From NCBI RefSeq assembly GCF_036010485.1, contig NZ_CP108568.1, positions 3,603,001 through 3,667,000 on the forward strand: a DNA stretch of 64,000 bases, read 5' to 3'. A program made the translations under genes and the position numbers. The DNA comes from Streptomyces sp. NBC_01198 (lineage in GTDB: Bacteria; Actinomycetota; Actinomycetes; Streptomycetales; Streptomycetaceae). Positions 1 through 9,309 of the stretch are shown here, piece after piece. Below the pieces are notes generated by a model. It was not told the origin of the DNA and did no database searches. It saw only the letters and a list, made by a program, of their open reading frames with translations. Every line of letters starts with the position of its first letter. Position 1 is the first letter of the stretch.

Positions 1-2214
1 GGCTTCCTCGGCGGCGAGCCGCGCCGCCTCTTCCACGGCCTTGCGCTCGGCCTCGGCGCGGGCCTCGATCTCCTGCTCCGACAGCGGGAGGACCTCGTCG
101 AGCCGGTGGCGTATCACCCTGGTGACGGCGTCCGGGTCCTGGCTGGCGTCGATGACGAGGTAGCGGGCGGGGTCGGCGGCGGCGAGGGTGAGGAAGCCGG
201 CGCGCACCCGCTGGTGGAATTCCGGCGGTTCGGATTCGAGCCGGTCGGGCGCCTCGGTGAAGCGCTCCCTGGCCGTCTCGGGCGACACGTCGAGCAGCAC
301 GGTCAGGTGGGCGACGAGCCCGTCGGTGGCCCAGCGGTTGATGCGGGCGATCTCGGTCGGCGCCAGGTCGCGCCCGGCGCCCTGGTAGGCGACGGCCGAG
401 TCGATGTAGCGGTCGGAGATGACCACGGCGCCGCGGGCCAGCGCCGGCCGGACGACCGTGTCGATGTGCTCGGCGCGGTCGGCGGCGTAGAGCAGCGCTT
501 CGGTGCGGGGCGAGATACCGCCGGACGACACGTCGAGCAGGATCGACCGCAGCCGCTTGCCGACGGCGGTGGCGCCGGGCTCGCGGGTGACGACGACTTC
601 GTGGCCCTTGGCGCGGATCCAGCTCGCGAGCGCTTCGACCTGGGTGGACTTGCCGGCCCCGTCGCCGCCTTCGACGGCGATGAAGAAGCCGGTGGGGGCG
701 GGCGCGGCGGCCGGTTCCGCGCCGCGCAGCGCCTCGCGCAGGTCGCGGCGCAGCGGTACGCCGCTGCGGTCGTCGGTCTTGCCGAGCACGAGTGCGGCGA
801 TGGGCAGCAGCAGCGCGCCGACCAGCATCAGGGTGTAGGCGGCGCCGGCGTGGTCGAAGGTGAAGCGGCCGTTGTCGATGCGGTGCGGGCCGATGGCGGC
901 GGCCAGCAGCGGAGCGCAGATCGCGGCGACGCCGAGCGCGGCCCCCGCCACGGCCCGCAGGTGCTCCGCGGTCCTGGCCCGCTGGGTCTCCTCGGCTTCC
1001 TGCTCGACGAGCAGGTGCCCGGCGTTGGCGCTGACGCCGCCGGCGAGGCCGGCCAGCAGCGCCAGCAGCAGCACGGTGGTCGGGTCGGGGACCAGGCCGG
1101 TGAGCAGCAGCGCCACGCCCGTGACGCCGATCGCCAGCGCCAGCAGGCGTCGCCTGGACAACCCGGGCAGCGTACGGGGAGCCACCCGGATGCCGACCAC
1201 GGTGCCCGCGGTCAGCGCGAGGACGAGCAGGCCGAATCCGGTCGGTCCGAAGCCCAGTGCCGCCGCGTGCAGGACCGCCACGGCGACCGCCGCGGCGATG
1301 GCGCCGGCGACCGCGGCGGTGGACAGCACCAGCAGCGGCAGCGTGCCGGTCCTGCCGTTCTCCGCGCCCGCGGGCCCCTTGGGCAGCCGCAGCCCTTCGA
1401 GCGGTGAGCGCGGCCTGGCCGGGGTGCCCGACGGGAGTTCGAGAGCGGAGAGCACCGCGATCGAGGACGAGAACAGGCCGGCGGCGACGTAGGAGGACAG
1501 CGCGACCTGGTGCAGGTCGAACCAGTTGACGCCGGTCGCCAGCAGCGTGTTGATCAGCGTGACGACCACCATCGCGGCGGCGGCCAGCGGCAGTGCGACG
1601 AAGCTCGTCCGCAGGTCGAGCCGGTGCAGCGTGGCCAGGTTGTCGCGCGCGGGCCGTACCGAGGTGTCCCCCGGAGCCGGCAGCAGTCCGGGCGCGGCGC
1701 CGTCCTTGGCGACGGCCCACAGCCGCTCGGCGATCCCGGCGACGAAGGCGGTGCCCAGCAGCCACAGGTGCGCGGAGTCCCGCGACCAGGTGATCCACAG
1801 CGGCGCGACGATGAACAGCGCCAGGCGTACGCCGTCGGCGCCCATCATGGTCCAGCGGCGGTCCAGCGGTCCGCTCTCCGCGGTCGCCGCGGACAGCGGG
1901 CCGAGCAGGACCGCGCCGAACAGCACCGTCGCCACGAGGCGGGCCGCGAACACCGCGGCCGTCGCCAGCGCCACTCCGCGGTAGCCACCGCCGAAGGCGT
2001 GCGCGGCGGCCGTGGCCTGCACCGTCAGCAGGAGCAGCACCAGCAGGCCGAGGCGGTCCGCGACCGCTCCGGTGAGCTGGGCGTTCCACAGCTTCCGCAA
2101 CGCCGGGATCTTCAGCAGGGCGCCCACCGCGCGGTCCCGTGAATCCGCCGCCAAGTCGCCCGCGAAGGCGGGCGTGACGTCAGCGGGCTGCGGTGGCTGC
2201 TCGGATCGCGTCAT
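1..2214 (-). CDS. tmk: MFS-like membrane domain fused to thymidylate kinase (3' end off window)
   Basis: The C-terminal half is thymidylate kinase, which phosphorylates dTMP to dTDP for DNA synthesis. The N-terminal half is a major-facilitator-like membrane region of unknown substrate. It reads from ATG at 2214; 738 codons are visible and the stop lies beyond base 1. Residues about 30-490 carry roughly ten hydrophobic segments. The kinase part starts near residue 508 with EGGDGAGKST (Walker A lysine at residue 522), then TREPG and DRYIDSS (Asp about 601), all canonical. From what I know of the family, this fusion is the normal Streptomyces form, upstream of or next to topA. The TM half has no obvious transport motif that I can name, so it may serve as a membrane anchor. 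The 461-base gap to topA argues for its own promoter. Confidence 0.93.
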   Translation of the reverse strand, partial: MTRSEQPPQPADVTPAFAGDLAADSRDRAVGALLKIPALRKLWNAQLTGAVADRLGLLVLLLLTVQATAAAHAFGGGYRGVALATAAVFAARLVATVLFGAVLLGPLSAATAESGPLDRRWTMMGADGVRLALFIVAPLWITWSRDSAHLWLLGTAFVAGIAERLWAVAKDGAAPGLLPAPGDTSVRPARDNLATLHRLDLRTSFVALPLAAAAMVVVTLINTLLATGVNWFDLHQVALSSYVAAGLFSSSIAVLSALELPSGTPARPRSPLEGLRLPKGPAGAENGRTGTLPLLVLSTAAVAGAIAAAVAVAVLHAAALGFGPTGFGLLVLALTAGTVVGIRVAPRTLPGLSRRRLLALAIGVTGVALLLTGLVPDPTTVLLLALLAGLAGGVSANAGHLLVEQEAEETQRARTAEHLRAVAGAALGVAAICAPLLAAAIGPHRIDNGRFTFDHAGAAYTLMLVGALLLPIAALVLGKTDDRSGVPLRRDLREALRGAEPAAAPAPTGFFIAVEGGDGAGKSTQVEALASWIRAKGHEVVVTREPGATAVGKRLRSILLDVSSGGISPRTEALLYAADRAEHIDTVVRPALARGAVVISDRYIDSAVAYQGAGRDLAPTEIARINRWATDGLVAHLTVLLDVSPETARERFTEAPDRLESEPPEFHQRVRAGFLTLAAADPARYLVIDASQDPDAVTRVIRHRLDEVLPLSEQEIEARAEAERKAVEEAARLAAEEA

Positions 2215-2331
2215 CCCAACAGCCTATCGCCCATCCGGGCCCACTCCGCTGCCACATCCCACCCCCTCCGGGCTGCGCTTCCCCCCGGCGGCCGCGCCTC
2301 CCCGCCAGGCGGTGGCCACCACCGACCAGAG

Positions 2332-2366
2332 GGGGCTGTTGCTGTCGAAGCCGGACCACCCGCCGG
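2332..2366 (+). repeat. 35-bp intergenic direct repeat, copy 1
   Basis: Runs from GGGGCTGTTGCTGTCGAAG to CCACCCGCCGG and is repeated base for base at 2497-2531, 165 bases away. The upstream flank (CCACCGACC) is also partly shared, so the true duplicated unit is longer and diverged. Function unknown. Confidence 0.8.
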
Positions 2367-2496
2367 TGGAGGGCTGAGCGCGCAGTTCCCCGCGCCGCCA
2401 ATCGGGCACCACCCCGCCGAAGAGGGCAGCCCACCAGGGGCGCGAAGAACTGCGCGACCAGCCCACCACGATGGCGCGGGCCGCCACCGACCCGAA

Positions 2497-2531
2497 GGGG
2501 CTGTTGCTGTCGAAGCCGGACCACCCGCCGG
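2497..2531 (+). repeat. 35-bp intergenic direct repeat, copy 2
   Basis: Second copy of the repeat at 2332-2366. Both copies are followed by a GCGCGC-GTTCCCCGCG block, so repeat plus block look like one duplicated unit. Confidence 0.8.
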
Positions 2532-2675
2532 CGGGTGGCAGAGCGCGCCGTTCCCCGCGACCCCATCAGGCACCCCCCGCGCAAGGGAACCGCGCACAAC
2601 CACCGCGGCCGGCGGAATCGGCGCACCCCTGTCGCAGGGGAACCGCGGACCCCGGGCGCCCGGGGAGGGGGCGGG

Positions 2676-5471
2676 CTAGTCCGCGGACGGGGCGGACTTC
2701 TTCGCCGTCGTCTTCTTCGCGGCCGAAGCCGCCTTCTTCGCGGGCGCCGCCTTCTTGGCGGGGGCCTTCTTCGCCGCGGCCTTCTTCGCCGGCGCAGCCT
2801 TCTTCTTGGCCGGCCCCTTCGCCCGCTTCTCCGCGAGGAGTTCGTAGCCGCGCTCCGGGGTGATCGACTCGACCTCGTCGTCGCGGCGGAGTGTCGCGTT
2901 GGTCTCGCCGTCGGTCACGTAGGGACCGAAGCGGCCGTCCTTGACGACGACGGGCCGCTCGCTGACCGGGTCGGTGCCGAGTTCCTTCAGCGGGGGCTTG
3001 GCCGCCGCGCGCCCGCGCTGCTTGGGCTGCGCGTAGATGGCCAGCGCCTCGTCGAGGGTGATGGTGAAGAGCTGGTCCTCGGTCTCCAGCGAGCGCGAGT
3101 CCGTGCCCTTCTTCAGATACGGCCCGTAGCGGCCGTTCTGCGCGGTGATCTCGACACCCTCCGCGTCGGTCCCGACGACGCGCGGCAGCGACATCAGCCG
3201 GAGCGCGTCCTCCAGGGTGACCGTGTCGAGGGTCATCGACTTGAAGAGCGAGGCGGTCCGCGGCTTGATCGCGTTCTTGCCGGTCTTCGGGGTGTCCTCG
3301 GGCAGGATCTCGGTGACGTAGGGGCCGTAGCGCCCGTCCTTGGCGACGATCGGGCGGCCGCTTGCCGGGTCGGTGCCGAGCTCGAAGTCGCCGCTGGGGC
3401 GGGCGAAGAGCTCCTCGGCGTATTCGACGTCGAGCTCGTCGGGCGGCAGGTCGTCGGGGACGTCGGAGCGGCGGTGGTCCTCCTCGCCGCGTTCGCCCTT
3501 CTCGACGTAGGGGCCGTAGCGGCCGACCCGCAGCACGATGCCGTCGCCGACCGGGAAGGAGGAGATCTCCCGGGCGTCGATGGCGCCGAGGTCCTCGACG
3601 AGTTCCTTGAGGCCGCCGAGGTGGTCGCCGTCGCTGCCCGGCGAGGCCGCGGCCGCGCCCGGGTCGTCGGCGCCGAAGTAGAAGCGGCGCAGCCACGGCA
3701 CGGACTGGGCCTCGCCGCGGGCGATGCGGTCGAGGTCGTCCTCCATGGAGGCGGTGAAGTCGTAGTCGACGAGCCAGCCGAAGTGCTTCTCCAGCAGGTT
3801 GACCACGGCGAAGGACAGGAAGGTGGGGACGAGCGCGGTGCCCTTCTTGAAGACGTAGCCGCGGTCCAGGATCGTGCCCAGGATGGTGGCGTAGGTCGAC
3901 GGGCGGCCGATCTCGCGCTCTTCCAGCTCCTTGACCAGCGACGCCTCGGTGTAGCGGGCGGGCGGCTTGGTGGAGTGGCCGTCGGCGGTGATCTGCTCGG
4001 CGGTGAGCGGGTCGCCCTCGGCGACCTGCGGCAGCCGGCGCTCGCGGTCGTCGAGTTCGGCGTTGGGGTCGTCGGCGCCCTCGACGTAGGCCTTGAGGAA
4101 GCCGTGGAAGGTGATGATCTTGCCGGACGCGCTGAATTCGGCGTCCCTGCCGTCCGCGGAGGTGCCGCCGACCTTGACGGTGACGGACTGGCCGACCGCG
4201 TCCTTCATCTGGGAGGCGACGGTCCGCATCCAGATCAGCTCGTAGAGCCGGAACTGGTCGCCGGTCAGGCCGGTCTCCGCGGGGGTGCGGAAGCGGTCGC
4301 CTGAGGGGCGGATCGCCTCGTGCGCCTCCTGCGCGTTCTTGACCTTGCCGGTGTGGACGCGGGGCTTGTCCGGCAGGTAGTCGGCGCCGTAGAGCTGCGT
4401 GACCTGGGCGCGGGCGGCGCGGATCGCGGTCTCGGAGAGCGTCGTGGAGTCGGTACGCATGTAGGTGATGAAGCCGTTCTCGTACAGCTTCTGGGCGACC
4501 TGCATGGTGGCCTTCGCGCCGAAGCCGAGCTTGCGCGACGCCTCCTGCTGGAGGGTGGTGGTGCGGAAGGGCGCGTAGGGCGAGCGGCGGTACGGCTTGG
4601 ACTCGACGCTGCGGACCGAGAACCGCGTGTCGGCGAGCGCCGCGGCCAGGGCGCGGGCGGCGGCCTCGTCGAGCTGCAGGACGGTGGCGCCGCCCTTGAG
4701 CGCGCCGGTGGCGGCGTCGAAGTCGCGGCCCTGGGCGACGCGGCGGCCGTCGACGGAGACGAGCCGGGCGTTGAGCGTGGAGGGGTCGGTGGCGTCACCG
4801 CTGCGGCCGGTGTCGAAGACGCCGGTCAGGTCCCAGTATTCGGCGGAGCGGAAGGCCATGCGCTCGCGTTCCCGCTCGACGACGAGCCGGGTGGCCACCG
4901 ACTGGACGCGGCCGGCCGACAGCCGCGGCATGACCTTCTTCCACAGCACGGGGGAGACCTCGTAGCCGTAGAGCCGGTCGAGGATTCTGCGGGTCTCCTG
5001 GGCGTCGACGAGCCGCTGGTTCAGTTCCCGCGGATTGCGGACGGCTTCCTGGATGGCGTCCTTGGTGATCTCGTGGAAGACCATCCGGTGCACCGGGACC
5101 TTGGGCTTGAGGATTTCCTGCAAATGCCAGGCGATCGCCTCGCCCTCGCGGTCCTCATCGGTGGCCAGGAATAGTTCGTCGGAGTCCTTGAGAAGCTCCT
5201 TGAGCTTCTTGACCTGTGCCTTCTTATCCGCGTTGACGACGTAGATCGGCTGGAAGTCGCTGTCCACATTGACGCCGAGCCGTGCCCACGGCTGGCCCTT
5301 GTACTCCGCCGGCACTTCGGCGGCCCCGTTGGGGAGGTCGCGGATGTGCCCGACGCTGGCCTCGACGACGTATCCAGGACCGAGATAGCCCTTGATCGTC
5401 TTCGCCTTGGCGGGCGACTCGACAATGACGAGTCGGCGGCCGGCCGGTGCGGTCTCGCGGGTCGGGGACAA
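2676..5471 (-). CDS. topA: DNA topoisomerase I
   Basis: Type IA topoisomerase that relaxes negatively supercoiled DNA; 931 residues, normal for actinobacteria. The start codon is TTG at 5471, preceded by GGAGAG. The TOPRIM domain opens with RRLVIVESPAKAKTIKGYL (residues about 12-30) and holds the metal-binding DEDREGEAIAW. The active-site tyrosine is Tyr337 in GFITYMRTDST. The C-terminal part has repeated GRYGPY/GRFGPY modules (about 645-880) instead of zinc fingers. It ends in a Lys/Ala-rich basic tail with repeated PAKKAAP-type motifs, typical of streptomycete and mycobacterial TopA, where such tails aid DNA binding and processivity. Likely monocistronic; a TTGACA lies about 65 bases upstream. 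Confidence 0.97.
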   Translation of the reverse strand: MSPTRETAPAGRRLVIVESPAKAKTIKGYLGPGYVVEASVGHIRDLPNGAAEVPAEYKGQPWARLGVNVDSDFQPIYVVNADKKAQVKKLKELLKDSDELFLATDEDREGEAIAWHLQEILKPKVPVHRMVFHEITKDAIQEAVRNPRELNQRLVDAQETRRILDRLYGYEVSPVLWKKVMPRLSAGRVQSVATRLVVERERERMAFRSAEYWDLTGVFDTGRSGDATDPSTLNARLVSVDGRRVAQGRDFDAATGALKGGATVLQLDEAAARALAAALADTRFSVRSVESKPYRRSPYAPFRTTTLQQEASRKLGFGAKATMQVAQKLYENGFITYMRTDSTTLSETAIRAARAQVTQLYGADYLPDKPRVHTGKVKNAQEAHEAIRPSGDRFRTPAETGLTGDQFRLYELIWMRTVASQMKDAVGQSVTVKVGGTSADGRDAEFSASGKIITFHGFLKAYVEGADDPNAELDDRERRLPQVAEGDPLTAEQITADGHSTKPPARYTEASLVKELEEREIGRPSTYATILGTILDRGYVFKKGTALVPTFLSFAVVNLLEKHFGWLVDYDFTASMEDDLDRIARGEAQSVPWLRRFYFGADDPGAAAASPGSDGDHLGGLKELVEDLGAIDAREISSFPVGDGIVLRVGRYGPYVEKGERGEEDHRRSDVPDDLPPDELDVEYAEELFARPSGDFELGTDPASGRPIVAKDGRYGPYVTEILPEDTPKTGKNAIKPRTASLFKSMTLDTVTLEDALRLMSLPRVVGTDAEGVEITAQNGRYGPYLKKGTDSRSLETEDQLFTITLDEALAIYAQPKQRGRAAAKPPLKELGTDPVSERPVVVKDGRFGPYVTDGETNATLRRDDEVESITPERGYELLAEKRAKGPAKKKAAPAKKAAAKKAPAKKAAPAKKAASAAKKTTAKKSAPSAD

Positions 5472-5772
5472 CTTCGCTCTTCTCTCCGGTTCGAAGGGGT
5501 GACGCTGCGGAGTGTGACCGTACCTCCCGGTCCTGTGTCAAACGGGAAAAGTCAACAACGCCATCCGAACGGTAACCCGACAAGCGGCCTGTCTGCCGCA
5601 TGGACGGGTCATGTCAGATGTTCGGTGCGACGCCCGGTACCCGCCGGGGGGTGAACCGCGGCCGGATACGACGGGGAGCGCGACGCGGCGGGCGGGGACT
5701 GCAAGGATGGTCGGGAGCAACCAGCCGCGCCGCCCGTTCGCGTCGCCGGCAGACGTAGCGCAGGGGGATCGG
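5472..5772. other. divergent intergenic region between topA and a plus-strand gene pair
   Basis: Three hundred bases with no gene. It must carry the topA promoter (minus) and that of the plus-strand membrane-protein pair. On the minus strand two -35-like hexamers, TTGACT and TTGACA (5536-5541), are seen upstream of topA. A supercoiling-sensitive topA promoter is known in Streptomyces and could be here, but the sequence alone does not prove it. Confidence 0.5.
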
Positions 5773-6321
5773 ATGTCCGACCAGAATCCGTACGGGGACC
5801 ACCACCTCTACGGCAGCAGCGCGCCGCAGGATCCGCAGGCCCGCAAGCCCGCGCCGCCGGCGTATCAGCCGACGCTGCCGGCGATGCCCGGCTACGGCGT
5901 CCCGCTGCGGGGTCCCGAGCCGGTGGCCCAGGGGCAGGGCTGGCAGCACGGCGGCGGATCGCAGCAGTACGGCCCCGGCGCGACGCTGCTGACCATCGGC
6001 GACATCGCGGTGACCGAGACCGGCATCATGACCCCGGCCGGGCTGCTGCCGCTGCGCGGCGCGGTGTGGACGGTGTCGGACATGTCGCGGACGGAGTCCA
6101 AGACGCCGACCTACGCGATCGTGCTGGCCGTCGTCTTCGCGCTGGCCTGCCTGCTCGGGCTGCTCTTCCTGCTGATCAAGGACGACGTGACGACCGGTTT
6201 CGCCCAGGTGACGGTCAACAGCGGCGGCAAATACCACGCCGTGCTGATCCCGGTGCGCGGCCCGCAGGACATCTATGCGATCACCCAGCAGGTCAACTAC
6301 GCCCGCAGCCTGAGCGCGTGA
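5773..6321 (+). CDS. single-pass membrane protein of unknown function
   Basis: 182 residues. ATG at 5773 is chosen because a purine-rich CAGGGGGAT site sits just upstream and the open frame before it is unlike protein. Residues 1-65 are Pro/Gln/Gly-rich and disordered. Residues about 66-105 look like a small folded domain (LLTIGDIAVTETGIM). One strong membrane helix follows at about 111-133 (YAIVLAVVFALACLLGLLFL), then an outside or cytosolic domain ending near the C-terminus. It resembles streptomycete DUF-type membrane proteins; I do not recognise a specific function. The next gene starts 8 bases after its stop, so the two are probably co-transcribed. Confidence 0.8.
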   Translation: MSDQNPYGDHHLYGSSAPQDPQARKPAPPAYQPTLPAMPGYGVPLRGPEPVAQGQGWQHGGGSQQYGPGATLLTIGDIAVTETGIMTPAGLLPLRGAVWTVSDMSRTESKTPTYAIVLAVVFALACLLGLLFLLIKDDVTTGFAQVTVNSGGKYHAVLIPVRGPQDIYAITQQVNYARSLSA

Positions 6322-6328
6322 CCCGCAG

Positions 6329-6757
6329 ATGACGACCGCGGGTGCCGGTGGGGCCGGCGGCTCCAGGTCGCTGCGGCGCCTCGCGGCGCACCCGGCCGCC
6401 GCGCCGCTGGGCGCGCTGGCCGCGGCCCTGGCCGGGTCGCTGTATCTGTACGGCACCGACCCGCACCAGCCGGGCCACTGGCTGCCGCGCTGTCCCTTCA
6501 ACTGGGCCACCGGACTGCTGTGCCCCATCTGCGGTGCCACTCGTATGGCGTACGACCTGCTGCACGCCGACCCGGTGCGGGCCTTCCACGACAACGCGCT
6601 GCTGCTGCTCTGCACGCCCTTCCTGCTCGCGGTCGCCGGGCGCTGGGCCGTGGCGGGGCTGCGCGGGCGGCGCTGGCGTCCGGTGCTGGGCGCACGGGCG
6701 TCGTACGCGGTCGGGGCGGTGCTGGTGGCGTGGGCGGTGCTGCGGAACCTGCGCTGA
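6329..6757 (+). CDS. DUF2752 family membrane protein
   Basis: 142 residues. It contains the DUF2752 signature, a cysteine-containing motif CPFNWATGLLCPICGATRM (about residues 55-73), followed by two hydrophobic segments (about 92-110 and 122-138). The N-terminal region also has a hydrophobic stretch. The biochemical role of DUF2752 proteins is unknown; the paired cysteines suggest metal or redox chemistry at the membrane. It follows the preceding membrane-protein gene by 8 bases and has no strong ribosome-binding site of its own, which suggests translational coupling. Confidence 0.85.
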   Translation: MTTAGAGGAGGSRSLRRLAAHPAAAPLGALAAALAGSLYLYGTDPHQPGHWLPRCPFNWATGLLCPICGATRMAYDLLHADPVRAFHDNALLLLCTPFLLAVAGRWAVAGLRGRRWRPVLGARASYAVGAVLVAWAVLRNLR

Positions 6758-6806
6758 GTCCCCGCCGGGCGGCACGGGCGGACTGAGGTCACGGCCGTGC
6801 TGAGCA

Positions 6807-8384
6807 TCACAGCCGCGGGTCGACGTCCCCGGTCACGGCTCCGGTGCCGGGGCCGGCCATGGGCTCGGTCACGGGGTCGAGGAAGCCCTGCTCGACCAGC
6901 ATCCGGATGGAGCCGGGCGTACGGTCGCGCAGCACCACCGGGTCCTCGCCGAGCAGTTGGGCGATGGCGTCCACGATCCGGCCGGCCGGCAGCGTACCGT
7001 CGCAGACCCCGGCGAAGCCGGCCCCGACGGTGTCGACCTTGGTGGCCCTGCGCATGCCGCGGGCCGAGCGCAGCACCACGTGCTCCGGGTCCTCGGCTCC
7101 GGGCAGCCCGACCTGCTCCTGCACCACCTCGTCGGCGAGCGTGAAGCGGGCGTCGAGCAGGTCGGCGTCGTCGTGGCGGCGCAGGAAGTCCTGCCGGGCG
7201 AACCACGCGGCAATGTGCGGGCCGAGCGGCTGCTCCACCGGGTGCGGCCACTCCTCCGCGGTGATCACCGGCACCTCGGCGCCCGTCTTGCGCAAGGTGA
7301 TCCAGCCGAAGCCGACCCCGCTGACCTTGGCCCGCTCGAAGTCGTCGAGCCAGGCGTCGTAACGGGCGGCGTAGGCCGCCGGGTCGCCGTGGTGGTCGCC
7401 GCCGTCGCGCAGCCACAGTTCGGCGTACTGGGCGACGTCCTGCACCTCGCGCTGCACGATCCAGGCGTCGCAGCCGCGCGGCACCCAGCTGCTGAGGCGT
7501 TCGCGCCAGTCCTGGCCGTCGGTGTGCTGCCAGTTGGCGAGCAGCTGGCACCAGCCGCCGTCGTTGAGGTGGTCGGCGGCCTGCTGGACCAGGGTGCGGC
7601 ACAGGTCGTCGCCGCCCATACCGCCGTCCCGGTAGGTGAACCGGCTGCCGGGCGAGATGACGAAGGGCGGGTTGGACACGATCAGGTCGTAGCGCTCGTC
7701 GCCGACCGGCTCGAACAGGCTGCCGCGCCGCAGGTCGGGCTCGTGCGCGCCGGACAGCGCGAGGGTCAGCCGGGCGAAGTGCAGGGCGCGCGGGTTGACG
7801 TCGGTGGCCGTGACCCGGGTCGCGTGCCGGGCGGCGTGCAGCGCCTGGACGCCGGAGCCGGTGCCCAGGTCGAGGGCGCTGCCGACCGGTTCGCGTACGG
7901 TCAGCCCGGCCAGCGTCGTGGACGCGCCGCCGACGCCGAGCACCAGGTCGGCGCGGTCCACGCCGGGCGCGCCGCCGATGCCGCCGGCGCCGCCGACCGC
8001 GCAGCCCAGGTCGGACACGATCCACCAGTCGGCGCCGCCGTCCCCGGCGTAGGGGCGTACGTCGACGGTGGCGCGTACCTCGTCGCCGTCGCGCAGCAGC
8101 CAGCCGTCCGCCGTGTAGCCGTCGAGCCCGGGGAGCGCGGCGCGGGCTGCCGCGTAGGGGACGGGGCGCTGCAGCAGGAAGAGCCTGACCAGCGTCTCCA
8201 GCGGGCCGTCGCCACGGGTGGCGCGCAGCGCGGGCACCGTTTCGGCGCGGGACAGCGCCGCGTAGGCGACGGCGCCGAGCAGGTCGAGGCAGCCGTCGGC
8301 CGTGAAGGCCGCGGCACGCAGGTCGTCACGCAGGGCGGGCGCGCTGTCGGGGGCGGGGAGGCGAGGCGTCTTCACACCGGCCAT
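6807..8384 (-). CDS. SAM-dependent methyltransferase (HemK/RsmC-like, NPPF motif)
   Basis: 525 residues. The N-terminal 150 residues form a separate domain of helix-rich character. The middle holds a class I methyltransferase fold: glycine-rich SAM motif ALDLGTGSGVQALHAA (about 170-185), acidic TATDVNPRAL, and the catalytic NPPF in LIVSNPPFVISPGSRF (about 233-248). NPPY/NPPF is the signature of enzymes that methylate planar nitrogen in bases or glutamine side chains. The substrate is not evident. The 150-residue C-terminal part is typical of the actinobacterial family. ATG at 8384 has no clear ribosome-binding site. It lies downstream of a lipoprotein gene on the same strand, 94 bases apart. 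Confidence 0.88.
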   Translation of the reverse strand: MAGVKTPRLPAPDSAPALRDDLRAAAFTADGCLDLLGAVAYAALSRAETVPALRATRGDGPLETLVRLFLLQRPVPYAAARAALPGLDGYTADGWLLRDGDEVRATVDVRPYAGDGGADWWIVSDLGCAVGGAGGIGGAPGVDRADLVLGVGGASTTLAGLTVREPVGSALDLGTGSGVQALHAARHATRVTATDVNPRALHFARLTLALSGAHEPDLRRGSLFEPVGDERYDLIVSNPPFVISPGSRFTYRDGGMGGDDLCRTLVQQAADHLNDGGWCQLLANWQHTDGQDWRERLSSWVPRGCDAWIVQREVQDVAQYAELWLRDGGDHHGDPAAYAARYDAWLDDFERAKVSGVGFGWITLRKTGAEVPVITAEEWPHPVEQPLGPHIAAWFARQDFLRRHDDADLLDARFTLADEVVQEQVGLPGAEDPEHVVLRSARGMRRATKVDTVGAGFAGVCDGTLPAGRIVDAIAQLLGEDPVVLRDRTPGSIRMLVEQGFLDPVTEPMAGPGTGAVTGDVDPRL

Positions 8385-8478
8385 TGTCGCGGAAGCGCCG
8401 ACGCCCGGCGCTCCGTGCGCGCGTACGCCCGCGGCCGCGGGGGCTCCGCGGCGGGGCTTGGGGGTGCGGCTGCGGCGG

Positions 8479-9060
8479 CTAGGAGCTGGTGGGGGACGCG
8501 GAGCCGGACACGCTCTGGCAGCCGGGCTGTTTGGCCAGCGCCTTGCCCTGGTCGCCCTGGCGCAGGGCGCTGAGCGCCTGCTCGCCGTCGGTGCTGGTCT
8601 GCTTGAAGGAGTCCGAGACGCCCTGCAGTCCGCTGGCGAACTTGTTCTGGTCGGTGGTGTCCAGCGCGTCGACCTGCTTCTTCAGGCCCGCGTACTGCGC
8701 GGACAGGGTGGTGAAGGACGACACCGCCTTCTGCTGGAACTGGTCGCCCCCGTCGCCGGGCGCGGCGCCCGCCTTGCTGAAGATGCCGGACAGCGCCTTG
8801 TAGGCGTCGGCGATCTGCTGGAAGGCGGCCGCGTCGGCGGACTGCACGTCCGCGGGCCGGCCGCCGCTGTCGACCTTGGTCAGCGCGGTGTTCGCGTCGT
8901 TGATCTTCTTGGTCTGAGCCGCGGTCTGGTCGCAGACGCCCTTCGCCCAGGCGTCCGTCTTCTTTCCCGTGTCGTCGCTCGAACACGCCGACAGCGACGA
9001 CAGCGCCAGCAGCGCGCCCGCACAGGACAGCGCGGCCCCGAGCCTGTGGTTCACCTTCAC
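8479..9060 (-). CDS. small secreted lipoprotein
   Basis: 193 residues from GTG at 9060 (a second GTG two codons later is possible). The signal sequence has a basic start, a hydrophobic core and the lipobox LSAC (about residues 23-26), so the mature protein is probably anchored by a diacylglyceryl cysteine. The rest is helical, Lys/Asp/Ala/Gln-rich, with motifs such as QTKKINDANTAL and FTTLSAQYAGLKKQVDAL, consistent with coiled coil. It ends in a Ser-rich tail. Similar proteins are annotated only as small secreted proteins in Streptomyces; function unknown. Confidence 0.82.
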   Translation of the reverse strand: MKVNHRLGAALSCAGALLALSSLSACSSDDTGKKTDAWAKGVCDQTAAQTKKINDANTALTKVDSGGRPADVQSADAAAFQQIADAYKALSGIFSKAGAAPGDGGDQFQQKAVSSFTTLSAQYAGLKKQVDALDTTDQNKFASGLQGVSDSFKQTSTDGEQALSALRQGDQGKALAKQPGCQSVSGSASPTSS

Positions 9061-9309
9061 CGGTTGGGTCCCTTCCGTGGCCTCACGGCCCCGGAACTTA
9101 CACGGGAAGGGGGTGACGACCGCGAATCATCAGACGATTTTGCCATCATTCGTCCGATATTCAAGCCATTCGTATCAAGAGCCGGTACGGTGCCGGTCCG
9201 CAGGGCTGCCGCCTCCCCGTACGGGCGGGCGGCCGGCAGATCCGGCCACCCGCCGTACGGCTGACGGCGTGACAGATGTCACACCGCGGTCGTGGCGTCG
9301 GACGCGGGG

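Larger units (their letters stand above)
2215..2675. other. intergenic region with degenerate repeats, no gene seen
   Basis: This gap lies between topA (stop at 2676) and tmk, both on the minus strand. It holds two copies of a 35-base direct repeat and several copies, in both orientations, of a short sequence like GCGCAGTTCCCCGCGC (for example 2378-2395, and inverted near 2436-2456). The same short sequence recurs at 38.54 and 38.61 kb. Reading frames here are low-complexity Pro/Arg/Gly and carry no recognisable domain. It is probably a repeat-rich, non-coding spacer. Confidence 0.6.

Noticed and set aside
2193-4304. Long plus-strand open frame of about 700 codons opposite topA
   Set aside because: Composition is Arg/Gly/Leu-rich with no domain, and it is fully antisense to a clear topA. 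High GC produces such frames by chance.
6957-8573. Long plus-strand frame opposite the methyltransferase
   Set aside because: Shadow of the methyltransferase gene, with no motif of its own.
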